Assembly (NCBI GenBank): GCA_041392065.1
Contig: JAWKMU010000002.1
Coordinates: forward strand, 372,001 to 436,000
DNA: 64,000 nt
Reading direction: 5' to 3'
Source: CAJQLB01 sp041392065
GTDB lineage: Bacteria > Bacteroidota > Bacteroidia > Flavobacteriales > Flavobacteriaceae
Shown here: positions 53,817 to 63,556 of the stretch, one piece after another
Layout of the letters: the number at the start of each line of letters is the position of its first letter
Numbering within the stretch: position 1 is the first letter of the stretch
The notes under the pieces: generated by a model
The model's database searches: none
Told to the model about the DNA's origin: nothing
Seen by the model: the letters and a program-made list of their open reading frames with translations, nothing else
Translations under genes and position numbers: made by a program

Positions 53817-55010
53817 ATGCCAGGATTTGAATTATTTGGAAGTGCAGAACGTAAAGAACTCAATGATGTATTAGATAATGGCGTTCTAATGCGTTATGGT
53901 TTTGATGGTATGCGGAATGGACATTGGAAAGCTAAAGAGTTGGAGTTCGAACTTGAAAATCAATTAAAAGTAAAGCATGCTCAATTAGTTTCAAGCGGAA
54001 CTGCTGCTGTCTCTGTAGCTCTAGCTTCTGCAGGAATCGGAGCTGGAGATGAAGTGATTATGCCTACTTTTACTTTTGTTGCAAGTTTTGAAGCTATAAT
54101 GATGTTGGGAGCAATACCAATTCTTGTAGATATAGATGACACCTTAACACTAAACCCTGAAGCAGTTGCAAAAGCAATAACTCCTAACACCAAAGCCATT
54201 ATGCCTGTTCACATGTGTGGTAGTATGGCTAATTTGGATGCTCTAAAGGAAATATGTGAAACCCATAATTTAATTTTAATTGAAGATTCTTCACAAGCTA
54301 CTGGAGCAACTTATAAAGGCAAACCTCTGGGAAGTATTGGAGATTTAGGGTGTTTGTCATTAGATTTTGTAAAAATAATTACTTGTGGAGAAGGTGGTGC
54401 TGTATTAACCAATAATGAAAAGTATTATCGTAATGCAGACCATTTTTCTGACCATGGTCATGACCATCTTGGCAACGATAGAGGTGCTGAAACACATTCT
54501 TTTTTAGGCTATAATTTTAGAATATCAGAACTTCATGCAGCTGTTGGATTAGCACAATTAAGACGTTTGGATGAGTTTGTAGCCATTCAAAAGAAAAACT
54601 ATTCAATCATTAGAGAAGCTTTATCAGAGATTCCAGAAGTGATTTTTAGAACAGTTCCAGAAGGAGGTGAGGAAAGCTATTCGTTTTTAAGTTTCTTTTT
54701 GTCAGATTTAGAAACAGCCAGAAAAGTATCTGCTTCATTTAAAGAAAATGGTATTGATGCTTGTTTCCATTACTATGACAATAATTGGCACTATATCAGA
54801 AAATGGGAGCATTTTAAAAATTTAAAATCTTTATATCCAATTTCAAAAGAAGTAAAAGAAGGTTTAAATTACCTACAAACAAAGACCTTTAATAAATCTG
54901 ATCATTATATTGGTCGAAACATTTCTTGCTTAATTAAACTTTCTTGGACAGAAAACGAGGTTAAACGAAGAGCTTCTAAAATGGCAGAAATTATTTTAAA
55001 TAATATTTAA
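53817..55010 (+). CDS. DegT/DnrJ/EryC1/StrS-family PLP aminotransferase
   Basis: A 397-residue sugar-aminotransferase-type enzyme. Cofactor residues: Lys186 in LSLDFVKIITCGEGG, Asp157 in IEDSSQATGATYKGKP, and SSGTAAVSVAL (59-69) for the phosphate. Family members transaminate keto-sugars for O-antigens and antibiotics, but no other sugar-nucleotide gene is near, so the substrate stays open. A TAATTTTG -10 match lies at 53790-53797. The DUF3857 gene follows 26 nt later and is probably cotranscribed. Confidence 0.93.
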   Translation: MPGFELFGSAERKELNDVLDNGVLMRYGFDGMRNGHWKAKELEFELENQLKVKHAQLVSSGTAAVSVALASAGIGAGDEVIMPTFTFVASFEAIMMLGAIPILVDIDDTLTLNPEAVAKAITPNTKAIMPVHMCGSMANLDALKEICETHNLILIEDSSQATGATYKGKPLGSIGDLGCLSLDFVKIITCGEGGAVLTNNEKYYRNADHFSDHGHDHLGNDRGAETHSFLGYNFRISELHAAVGLAQLRRLDEFVAIQKKNYSIIREALSEIPEVIFRTVPEGGEESYSFLSFFLSDLETARKVSASFKENGIDACFHYYDNNWHYIRKWEHFKNLKSLYPISKEVKEGLNYLQTKTFNKSDHYIGRNISCLIKLSWTENEVKRRASKMAEIILNNI

Positions 55011-55036
55011 CCAATCATCCGCAAATTTATTTTTTT

Positions 55037-58000
55037 ATGAAAAAAATTACATCCATTCTTTTAGTGTTTTTCTTATCAAATATTTTTTTAAATGCTCAAA
55101 AATCTAACGATGATTTTTGGAACAAACTCTTAAATAATGATAGAGAATTTGCTAATTCAATTTTCAGTGAAAACAAATTAAGTACTATTGAAACTTTAAT
55201 TATTAATGAAATACTAAGAGAAGAAAATGGTAGATTTTTAGAAAACCCAAATTTTATTACTAATTTTTTAAAACAAGATGATTTTGAATACTATTTATAC
55301 GCCTTATGGAATAAAACTTACATTTTTGATGATTACCTTGATAAAGGTTTTAGTGATAAAAACAGAAATATATTTAAAAAGATTAATGCAGCAAATTTTA
55401 AGAATTCTTCAATAAAAGATGCTATTTTTTATTTAAATTCTGTAATAGCTCGTGAAGATAACAACTGGGAAGGTTATTTTGCACTAAATGATTCTATTAA
55501 GGCAATAAAAAAATGGCAATATTGTGGTGTTTTTGAAAATTTAAACAAAAGTGGTCTGGATAGGACTTATTTACCTGAAACAGTTCCAATTTCTGAAGAA
55601 AATTTTGATGCACAAAGTAATGGCTTTGTAAATTGGTATACTTCAAATAATACTAACGAAATTTATAGATTTTTTACTAATCATGAAGAGTTTGGTGCTG
55701 GAGTTAACTATGCTCAAACATTTATTAATAGCAAAAATGATGAACGAGTTACGTTAAGAATTGGCAGTGGTTCAGCATTTAAATTGTGGCTTAATGACAT
55801 ACTGATTTATGAAAACACTGAAGATGTAAATACTGAGCTTAATGCTCACGAAATTGAAATAACAATCCCAAAAGGTACAAACAGACTTTTATTTAAACTT
55901 GCAGAAAGTGGTAATGGAAGTTATTTTACTGTCTCTGTTTTAAAAAATAATTTACACCTAACACAAATAGATTACTCATCTCAATATGTACAATACAATA
56001 GCAGTAAACAATCTGATCTTAATCCAAAGGTTTTAAAAAATGAATTTGAAACATTTTTTATTAATAAAATTAAAAACAATCCAGATGAATTTTTATATAA
56101 ATACTGTTTGGTTAATACCTATTTAAGAAACTCTAAATACAAAGAAGCTAAAGATATATTAAATACACTTTTAAAGGATTATCCAAAGAGCTCACTTCTT
56201 AGAAAGATTTTAATGGCTATTTATAACTCTGAAGGAGAAACAAGTAAATATAACGAGTTAAAGAAAAATATTGAACTGGATGACCCTGAGTATTACTACC
56301 ATTTTGTTACTAAAGTTGCAGAGTATAATGAGCTATCTAGGATGAGTGTTGTAGAATTAGAAGAATTTATTAATAAATTGAAAAGCAAAGTAGATTTAGA
56401 GCTACTTCATTTAACTGCCGATATTTTTTACAAAGCTAGAAAAGAAGATTTGTCAGGCATAATTAATACACTTGATGAGATTTTAGAAAAAGCTGGTGGA
56501 AATGTAAAGATGTTGTTAAATCTTGCTCCATTATATGATAGAATAACTAATGATGACAAAAAAACACTAAATATCCTTGAAAATTTAAATAAAAACTATT
56601 TTAACTATTCAACCATAATTGCATTAGCAAATTACTACGATAAAAAAAATGAAAATGAAAAAGCTCTAAAAATCCTATCAAAAGATTTACCTAATTTATC
56701 AAACGACAATAAATATCTGTCTACATTTATTAATAAACTTCAGAAGTATCAAAAATATGATGAATCACTCAAGTTTATTGATACAGCCTTAGAGAATTTT
56801 CCTTATTCTTTTAAAATGCTAGAACTAAAAGGCGATGCTTTAGTGCAAGTTGGTAAAGTTGATGAAGCTATAACAACTTATGAACAATCATTAAAATTTA
56901 ATAGCGGAAATAGCTCTTTAAGGAATAAAATAAGAGATTTAAAAAACGAGACCAATATTTTAAAAGAATTAGCAATTAGTGATGCCTACTCTCATATTAA
57001 AGAAAACAGAGGAAAAATTAAAAAAAACAATTATGGTTATAACATTTTATTAGATGATACAAATGTCGAATTATTTTCTGAAGGTGGAGGTAAATTTAAA
57101 GCAACCTACATTTATGAAATAACTTCCGATGCTGGTATAGAAATGTTTAAAGAATATAATCTTGGTCTGTCAGGAAATTATTTTATAAATAAATACGAAT
57201 TAGTGAAAAAAGACGAAAGCATTGTGCCTGCAGATAAAAACAGATCTAATTTAGTGTTTAATGGATTGTCAATTGGTGATGTAATTTATATAGACTATGA
57301 AAACTCTTTTTCCAGTTCAGGTCGTTTTTATAAAGACTATGTAGATAAGTTTATGTTAGATACCTACCATCCAACAGTAAAAACATCATTAAAAATAGCC
57401 ACGCCAAAAGGTTATCCTTTAATTTATAAAGTTATAAATGGTAAGTTAGACCCAAAAATTTCTAAGATTAGTAACTATGATTTATACGATTGGACACAAG
57501 AAAACTTAAAAGGTGTTGAACAAGTTGAAGATTATATGCCAGCAGATGTAGATGTTATTAAATATTTGCACATAAGTACTATACCAAGTTGGAATGACAT
57601 TTCAATTTGGTATTCAGATTTGGTAAGAGCTAGCATAGAAGAAACCTCTGTTGTAAGAGAAGCATTTAATTTAATCTTTCCAAATGGTTATTCTCATTTA
57701 TCTCAAGAAGAAAGAGCAAAAAATATTTATAATTACATAAAAAATAATTTCAATTACAGTTATGTAAGTTTTAGACAAAGTGGTTTTGTGCCACAAAGGC
57801 CAACAAAAACAATAACTACAAGTTTAGGAGATTGTAAAGATTTTTCCACACTATATGTAACCTTGGCAAACATGGCAGAATTAGAGTCTAATTTGGTGCT
57901 TGTTTTAACATCAGATTATGGCTACAACGATATTGTAATGCCAAGCACCAATTTTAACCATTGTATTGTAAAAGTTAAATTAAATGATAAAGACCAATTT

Positions 58001-58783
58001 TTAGAGTTAACAGATAAATATTTACCATTTAAATCCTTGCCAACATCACTTAGAGGAGCAACTGCACTAGAAATTCCTTTTAAGTCTGACACAAATGAAA
58101 AGTTCGATTTGTTTAAAATAGAAAATGTTTTAAGGGAGCATGCAATAATTAAGAATTTAGCAGACATATATATAGGAATTGAAGACATAAAAATGAATCT
58201 TAAAACAAAAATCACAGGACATATTAATTCCTTTTATGCAGGAATTTTTGCCGAACCTAACCATGAAGTTGTAAAAAAGTCTATTTACGATGATTTAAGT
58301 GGAATAATTAAAGAGGATTTTGTTCTAGATGAACTGTTAAACATTGAAAGAATTGATAATGACATGGAGATTAGTTTTGAAACAAAGTTAACCTTATCAA
58401 AAAAACCAAATACAATAGGCTCTATAAAAGTATTACAATTACCAACGGTTTCAAATCCTTACACTAGTCATATAACCAGTTTAGAAAGTAGAAATTATCC
58501 AATTGATTACATGCAATATGAAAATCTTGATGAATATTATAGTACTTATAATTTATACATAGATGAAGGTATGAGCTTTATAGAAATACCTAAAAACAGA
58601 AAAATTACCTTTAAGGAGCATCTCTATGAAATCTCATTTGAGTTAATAAAAAACAACCATTTACAAGTAACCTTGCACGCTAAACCATCATTAAAAAGAA
58701 TACTTCCTGAAGACTATTTAGAGTTTAAAACATTTATTAAGTCTATATTAGAAGCAGAAGAAGCTTTTATTGGGTTTAAGTAA
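55037..58783 (+). CDS. Exported TPR + DUF3857 + transglutaminase-like protein
   Basis: A 1248-residue protein with signal MKKITSILLVFFLSNIFLNAQ. The N-terminal half is helical with a jelly-roll-like stretch (RVTLRIGSGSAFKLWLNDI) and TPR units (about 345-645; SFKMLELKGDALVQVGKVDEAITTYEQSLKF). A DUF3857 region spans about 670-870, and the transglutaminase-like core has an intact triad Cys933 (LGDCKDFS), His975 (FNHCIV) and Asp993 (ELTDKYL). DUF3857/transglutaminase proteins are widespread in Bacteroidota, and the combination suggests peptidase or cross-linking activity in the periplasm; real substrates are unknown. Confidence 0.9.
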   Translation: MKKITSILLVFFLSNIFLNAQKSNDDFWNKLLNNDREFANSIFSENKLSTIETLIINEILREENGRFLENPNFITNFLKQDDFEYYLYALWNKTYIFDDYLDKGFSDKNRNIFKKINAANFKNSSIKDAIFYLNSVIAREDNNWEGYFALNDSIKAIKKWQYCGVFENLNKSGLDRTYLPETVPISEENFDAQSNGFVNWYTSNNTNEIYRFFTNHEEFGAGVNYAQTFINSKNDERVTLRIGSGSAFKLWLNDILIYENTEDVNTELNAHEIEITIPKGTNRLLFKLAESGNGSYFTVSVLKNNLHLTQIDYSSQYVQYNSSKQSDLNPKVLKNEFETFFINKIKNNPDEFLYKYCLVNTYLRNSKYKEAKDILNTLLKDYPKSSLLRKILMAIYNSEGETSKYNELKKNIELDDPEYYYHFVTKVAEYNELSRMSVVELEEFINKLKSKVDLELLHLTADIFYKARKEDLSGIINTLDEILEKAGGNVKMLLNLAPLYDRITNDDKKTLNILENLNKNYFNYSTIIALANYYDKKNENEKALKILSKDLPNLSNDNKYLSTFINKLQKYQKYDESLKFIDTALENFPYSFKMLELKGDALVQVGKVDEAITTYEQSLKFNSGNSSLRNKIRDLKNETNILKELAISDAYSHIKENRGKIKKNNYGYNILLDDTNVELFSEGGGKFKATYIYEITSDAGIEMFKEYNLGLSGNYFINKYELVKKDESIVPADKNRSNLVFNGLSIGDVIYIDYENSFSSSGRFYKDYVDKFMLDTYHPTVKTSLKIATPKGYPLIYKVINGKLDPKISKISNYDLYDWTQENLKGVEQVEDYMPADVDVIKYLHISTIPSWNDISIWYSDLVRASIEETSVVREAFNLIFPNGYSHLSQEERAKNIYNYIKNNFNYSYVSFRQSGFVPQRPTKTITTSLGDCKDFSTLYVTLANMAELESNLVLVLTSDYGYNDIVMPSTNFNHCIVKVKLNDKDQFLELTDKYLPFKSLPTSLRGATALEIPFKSDTNEKFDLFKIENVLREHAIIKNLADIYIGIEDIKMNLKTKITGHINSFYAGIFAEPNHEVVKKSIYDDLSGIIKEDFVLDELLNIERIDNDMEISFETKLTLSKKPNTIGSIKVLQLPTVSNPYTSHITSLESRNYPIDYMQYENLDEYYSTYNLYIDEGMSFIEIPKNRKITFKEHLYEISFELIKNNHLQVTLHAKPSLKRILPEDYLEFKTFIKSILEAEEAFIGFK

Positions 58784-58853
58784 TTTAAATAAAGGTTTTT
58801 AATTGACTTCAAATTAATGATATTTGAGCATCTAATAAAACGTACAATTATAT

Positions 58854-60353
58854 TTATTGTAGAGGAATTAACAAGGTTACTTTAGTACCAATAGGTGTTT
58901 TGCTGTCATCATATAAATCAGTAAAATATATATCTGAAGAGCTATTATAGTCTTTGCTAAAATGCTCTAATCGCTCTTCAGAAAGTGATATACCAACTGA
59001 ATTTCGCTTTAATAACTTCTTCTTTTTTATCTCATTCGACTTTTGTCTACCAATGCCATTATCAATAATGTCAATTTGCAATTGATTTTCATTAAGTTTT
59101 AGAATGTTAAGACTTAATTTTTTATCATCTTTTTTTAATGAGAGTCCATGCCATATGGCATTCTCAATAAATGGCTGTGTTATTAAAGATGGGATTTTTA
59201 TAGAATTTGTATTTAAACTTTCATCTATATAGAGTTCAAAATCAATGGTGTTGTTAAAACGTATATTTTCAATATTTACATATAGCTTAATAGTTTCTAT
59301 TTCTTCCTCAAGAGTGCTTTCTTTTTCAATAGTCGAAGCCAAAATCTTTCTTATTAATTTTGAAAATTTGTTGAGGTAAAAAACTGCATTTTCCTTTTCA
59401 TTATCTATAATGTAACGTTTAATGGAGTTTAAAGAATTGAAGATAAAATGAGGGTTCATCTGACTTCTTAGGGCAGAGACCTTTAATTCTGCTAATTCCT
59501 TGTCATATTTCATCTTTATAGATTCGAGCCTTTCAATTTCGGCTTGTTTGTTTAAAGCCTCTACATCTTGCTCCAATTGTTTTTGTACTTTTTTTCTTAA
59601 CTCTTCGTTTTCTTTAAGTTGATTTATGAGTTTGTTTTTTGCAGCGTTTCTATCTTCTAAAATAAGTTTTTGTTTATGTCCTAATCCCAGAGAAAATAGA
59701 ACATTTTCTAAAATAAATCCAATATAGAGAATACTGTAAGCTGGTTCCATTGATAAACCCTGATTTTCAAGATTTCCATACATGATTAATGAAACAATAG
59801 AGGTAGACATTAATACGAATGATCCAATAATCATGTAATACTTAAGAGTGCTTTTAATTTTAAAAAATGGAATGTACATCACACATCCATAAAGAATCAT
59901 TGGGAAAGTAAATATGAAATAACCTTTTAGAAGTATGTCATAATTGCCTGTAAATAGATAAATAATAAAAACTATGAGGCAATAAAAACCTATTCCTGAT
60001 AAAACATAAATATTGTATTTGTGCCATTTAGGTAATTGATTTTTTAAATCTAAAAACTGAAATGCAAATAAGGCATAAAAGATAAAATAGATTTCTGTTG
60101 CTATAGTAGGATATCTTGCTATCCACGGAAATTTAGTAAATAAGCGATATAAAAAACCTCCTTCCAAATGATGTATTTGTGAAAGTATAATAAAAAAAGC
60201 ATAGCAACTGTAATATAAATATACTTTATCTCTATGCTGAAAGTATAATAGAAAATGAAAAACAGATAGAATAAATAGGATTCCTATGGTAAAATAAATA
60301 AATCCATTAGTAAATGAATTATCAAAAAAATAGGATGTTAAACTTTGTTCCAA
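58854..60353 (-). CDS. LytS-like membrane sensor histidine kinase (7TM + HisKA_7TM type)
   Basis: A 499-residue protein. Seven predicted membrane helices fill residues 15-225, a coiled coil spans about 228-292, then comes the His_kinase domain with the phosphoacceptor His302 in SQMNPHFIFNSLNSIKRYI, N box TQPFIENAIWHGL and G box DNGIGRQKSNE. This is the family that pairs with LytTR regulators; its partner ends 4 nt upstream. The 7TM part resembles 7TMR-DISM sensors and lacks a large periplasmic domain, so a small or membrane-embedded signal is likely. Confidence 0.93.
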   Translation of the reverse strand: MEQSLTSYFFDNSFTNGFIYFTIGILFILSVFHFLLYFQHRDKVYLYYSCYAFFIILSQIHHLEGGFLYRLFTKFPWIARYPTIATEIYFIFYALFAFQFLDLKNQLPKWHKYNIYVLSGIGFYCLIVFIIYLFTGNYDILLKGYFIFTFPMILYGCVMYIPFFKIKSTLKYYMIIGSFVLMSTSIVSLIMYGNLENQGLSMEPAYSILYIGFILENVLFSLGLGHKQKLILEDRNAAKNKLINQLKENEELRKKVQKQLEQDVEALNKQAEIERLESIKMKYDKELAELKVSALRSQMNPHFIFNSLNSIKRYIIDNEKENAVFYLNKFSKLIRKILASTIEKESTLEEEIETIKLYVNIENIRFNNTIDFELYIDESLNTNSIKIPSLITQPFIENAIWHGLSLKKDDKKLSLNILKLNENQLQIDIIDNGIGRQKSNEIKKKKLLKRNSVGISLSEERLEHFSKDYNSSSDIYFTDLYDDSKTPIGTKVTLLIPLQ

Positions 60354-60357
60354 AAAA

Positions 60358-61101
60358 TTAAAAATGGTTTAGTAATTCTTGTAATTCTGTCTTTTTTGTT
60401 CTTGAAACTGGGATAGTAGCACCGTTTTCTAACACTAAATAAAGGCCTTCATTTTTAACAAATTCTTTAATGTAATTTATGTTAACTAGATAAGAATTGT
60501 GCACTCTAAAAAAAGAATTACTGGTTTGTTCCTCTAGTTCTTTAAGTTTTTTAGAAAGTGTTTCTTTATAATTATTTACCATGTGCACTTCTGTGTAATT
60601 ACTATCAGCTTTACAATAAATGATATCATCCATATTTACATAAATGGTTTTTCCTATTAGTGGTAATGCTAAACGTTTTGGCTGGCTTTTGGGTGTGAAA
60701 TTTTCTATTATTTTTTTTACTTCTTCACCAAGAGTGCTACTGTGTTGATTTTTTCGCACCCTAGAAATCGTCTTTTGTAAATCTTCAGAATCAATTGGTT
60801 TTAGCAAGTAATCAATAGCATGCTCTTTAAAAGCCTTAATAGCATAATTATCGTAAGCAGTAGTTATAATTAAATCAAAATCACGAAAACTTAAATTACT
60901 TAATAATTGAAAGCCATCCATTTCAGGCATTTCAATATCCAAAAACACACAGTCTGGCTTTAAATAATTGATGGCAGAAATAGCTTCTTTTGGATTAGTA
61001 AATGTATCACAGATTTCGATATCGTCACAAAAATTTTCAATTTCCCATTTTAAATTTTTAATGGCATTAAATTCATCATCTATGATAATTGCTTTGATCA
61101 T
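60358..61101 (-). CDS. LytTR-family response regulator
   Basis: A 247-residue regulator. The receiver domain has acidic pocket IIDDE (6-10), phosphoacceptor Asp55 in FLDIEMPEMDG and a conserved Lys in LLKPID. A LytTR DNA-binding domain covers about 145-245 (DDIIYCKADSNYTEVHM, FFRVHNSYLVNINYIKEF). It is the first gene of the pair with the kinase. A TACCTTTG -10 match sits at 61183-61190 on the minus strand. LytTR proteins bind direct repeats; the 261-bp gap to the divergent operon is the obvious target region. Confidence 0.94.
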   Translation of the reverse strand: MIKAIIIDDEFNAIKNLKWEIENFCDDIEICDTFTNPKEAISAINYLKPDCVFLDIEMPEMDGFQLLSNLSFRDFDLIITTAYDNYAIKAFKEHAIDYLLKPIDSEDLQKTISRVRKNQHSSTLGEEVKKIIENFTPKSQPKRLALPLIGKTIYVNMDDIIYCKADSNYTEVHMVNNYKETLSKKLKELEEQTSNSFFRVHNSYLVNINYIKEFVKNEGLYLVLENGATIPVSRTKKTELQELLNHF

Positions 61102-61182
61102 GCTTATTCCATTTTATTTTAAAAGTAAAGTGTTTATGTAATATTTATCCAACCTTTTTATGCATTGCGTGTTTTAATGTGT

Positions 61183-61190
61183 CAAAGGTA
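61183..61190 (-). promoter_or_regulatory. Possible -10 element of the LytTR/kinase operon
   Basis: Reads TACCTTTG on the minus strand, 82 nt before the start at 61101; no clear TTG partner at the usual distance, so low confidence. Confidence 0.35.
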
Positions 61191-61362
61191 TACTATAGCC
61201 TGTAGGTTGTTCTAACCGACTTTTTGTTACCCTTATGCAAAATACAATTAATATCTAGCAAAACACAAAGTTTTTTGTTCCGTTCGTAAAGTAACAGATT
61301 AATGTTTTTAAAAGTGTATGTAGTTTTAAAATACTATAAATCAAATGCTAAACCTTGTGATT

Positions 61363-62244
61363 ATGAAACTAAAACACATCTTTTTAATCTTTATGCTTTC
61401 GGCATTTTCAACAAATGCTGAAGCCCAATTTTTAAAAAAATTAAAGCAAAAAGCCGAGGAAGTATTTATGGGAAAAACTGATAAATCTCAAGACAGTATT
61501 TTCAAAAATGATACTTCAAAAACAATGGACTCTACTGAAGTCAACAAAAGAGCACGAGGCATTCTGGATATCATGCTAAGTCAAACACCTAAAGATGTTG
61601 GTGGTGGTAAAGACAATAACGATATGACTGCCATGGGCAAACCCATACCACCACCATTAGATAATAATGTAAAACTGCCAGAAAGTTACAAGTTCTCATA
61701 CCAAGCCACTATACAAGTAAAAAGCAATAAGGGTACTGAACAAGCAGAATACTTAATAGAACCCAACGAAACTTATTATGCAAAAAAACAGAAAGACAAA
61801 AATTACGAAGAACATGTGGTTTATGATAATGAAAGAAGCGTAGAAGTGCACTATGCCGAAGTACAAGGCCAAAAAAGGCATGCACGAAAGAAAATGGACA
61901 TTTTTACAAAGGCCAAAATAGTTGGTGCCTATAAAGATGCACCTAATAGAGAAGTTAAACCTACAGGCGAAAAAAAGCTTTTAGGTTTTAATTGCAAAGG
62001 CTATGAAATTAAAACAGATGCTGGTACGACGCAAATTTGGGTAACTAATGAAGCTCCAGCAACCTTGTATGCGGCCATGTTTGAAAAAAGGGCTGAAGCA
62101 GCTAATTCTCCTTTTACCAAAAACACCATGATTATGGAAGTCAATTTTACTTCCAATGAAACAGCAGACAAAAGCTACCAAATGCTATGTACACAGCTAC
62201 AGCCAAAAACAATAGTATTTAACCTTAATGACTATAAAGAATAA
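61363..62244 (+). CDS. Exported DUF4412-type protein
   Basis: A 293-residue protein; MKLKHIFLIFMLSAFSTNAEAQ is the signal peptide, and the six-residue frame extension to 61345 is rejected. A linker rich in Pro and Asn (MGKPIPPPLDNNVKLPESYK) precedes a beta-rich DUF4412-like domain (YQATIQVKSNKGTEQAEYLI ... LGFNCKGYEIKTDAGTTQIWVTNEAP). DUF4412 proteins are envelope proteins of unknown role. It is the first of three collinear exported-protein genes, 11 nt ahead of the next. Confidence 0.85.
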   Translation: MKLKHIFLIFMLSAFSTNAEAQFLKKLKQKAEEVFMGKTDKSQDSIFKNDTSKTMDSTEVNKRARGILDIMLSQTPKDVGGGKDNNDMTAMGKPIPPPLDNNVKLPESYKFSYQATIQVKSNKGTEQAEYLIEPNETYYAKKQKDKNYEEHVVYDNERSVEVHYAEVQGQKRHARKKMDIFTKAKIVGAYKDAPNREVKPTGEKKLLGFNCKGYEIKTDAGTTQIWVTNEAPATLYAAMFEKRAEAANSPFTKNTMIMEVNFTSNETADKSYQMLCTQLQPKTIVFNLNDYKE

Positions 62245-62255
62245 ACACTAAACAG

Positions 62256-63536
62256 ATGAAAACAAATTATATACTTATAGGACTTGCATTGTGTTTTTAC
62301 CTAAACACAACAGCACAAATGGCAAATAGCAAAGGTGGAGACGACCCTTGGGAAAACTTGCAAAATACGTTTAATGAATCTTTCCCAAAAGATGATTCAG
62401 ATGAGCTAAATAAACTCTCAAGATGGAATAGGTTAAGGCAAAGTGATATAAGATTGAAAATGATTGTAAAAAATGAAAACAAAGGTAGACGAAGGTTGGA
62501 CAAACCTAATGATACAATTGGGGGAGATGGTTTTTATGAATATAAATATGGTGATGATGAACTAATTGTTGAATTTGATTGGGATAATTTGGCTTTATCA
62601 ATGAAAGGTACTAGCGCTGCAACCGAGTATTATGATGGACAAAAAGCTATGGGTGGCGATAGGATTTTTAAAGAAGGTGGAGACACTGTAGTTCAATATA
62701 CGGATAAAGATGGAAACTGGTATGCACCAGTTGAAAATATGGAAGGTTATGAGGATATAGAATTTATAAGATTCAATCCTAAAACTGAGTTATTAGCTGT
62801 TGCTGATATTCTGGATTCAATCGACATTAATAAGTTAGCATTTTTGTTGTCAGGTTATTTAAAGACACTTGATTTAAATGATGCCGACTTGGGTTTTAAA
62901 TTAAGTGAAGATTTTGGGCTTAACATTGCTAAATTACTAATTGATGGTCATGCTAATCTTCAAGAGGAGTTAGAAAAAGCGCTTAAAACTTTACTAAAAG
63001 ATAATTTTAGTAAAATAGGCGGTTTCCCAATCTTTATTCATTGGGCGTTTTTGTATTCCCCAGAATATGTAAAGTCTAAAGAAAGGGTTACAGAATCTAA
63101 GGTAACTTTTGCTGGAAATCCAAACTGTACAAAACTCATAGTAACATCTTCAGGAGAAAACAAAGGCAAATCCATGATTTTTGATGAATATGATAGATTG
63201 GTTTTTATCAATTCTTTAAAAGAAGGAACAGCACAATTCTTTTATGATCGGGATATAACAGTTACACTACCTGATCCTAAAGTGGTTATGGATATGTCTG
63301 AAATCTTTGGTGGTTTTTCTAAAAAAGAAGATGAAAATAACACAAAGGAAAGTTCTGATGAGATTAAAAAAGCCATAGAAGAAGCTAAAAGAAAAAGTGT
63401 AATAGAAAGATTGAGAAAGGAAGAATTAGCAAAATTAGAAGCACAATTAAAAGAAGCAGTGACTCCTCAAGAAAGAGAAGAAATACAGCAAAAAATAAAA
63501 GAGTTAAAAGAGCTCATGGAAAAAGAAAGTAACTAA
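62256..63536 (+). CDS. Exported protein with a C-terminal coiled coil, unknown function
   Basis: A 426-residue protein with signal MKTNYILIGLALCFYLNTTAQ. The middle is mixed alpha/beta with no motif I recognise (FNPKTELLAVADILDSIDINKLAFLLSGYL; VTFAGNPNCTKLIVTSSGENKGKSMIFDEYDRLVFIN). Residues about 365-424 are a strongly charged coiled coil (ESSDEIKKAIEEAKRKSVIE ... QLKEAVTPQEREEIQQKIKE). Second gene of the operon divergent from the LytTR pair; the third starts 20 nt later. Confidence 0.82.
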   Translation: MKTNYILIGLALCFYLNTTAQMANSKGGDDPWENLQNTFNESFPKDDSDELNKLSRWNRLRQSDIRLKMIVKNENKGRRRLDKPNDTIGGDGFYEYKYGDDELIVEFDWDNLALSMKGTSAATEYYDGQKAMGGDRIFKEGGDTVVQYTDKDGNWYAPVENMEGYEDIEFIRFNPKTELLAVADILDSIDINKLAFLLSGYLKTLDLNDADLGFKLSEDFGLNIAKLLIDGHANLQEELEKALKTLLKDNFSKIGGFPIFIHWAFLYSPEYVKSKERVTESKVTFAGNPNCTKLIVTSSGENKGKSMIFDEYDRLVFINSLKEGTAQFFYDRDITVTLPDPKVVMDMSEIFGGFSKKEDENNTKESSDEIKKAIEEAKRKSVIERLRKEELAKLEAQLKEAVTPQEREEIQQKIKELKELMEKESN

Positions 63537-63556
63537 GCATTAATCTTATAATCATA

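Noticed and set aside
53817..55010. Capsule or O-antigen biosynthesis cluster around the DegT-type gene
   Set aside because: No glycosyltransferase, nucleotide-sugar dehydratase or flippase occurs within the window around it.
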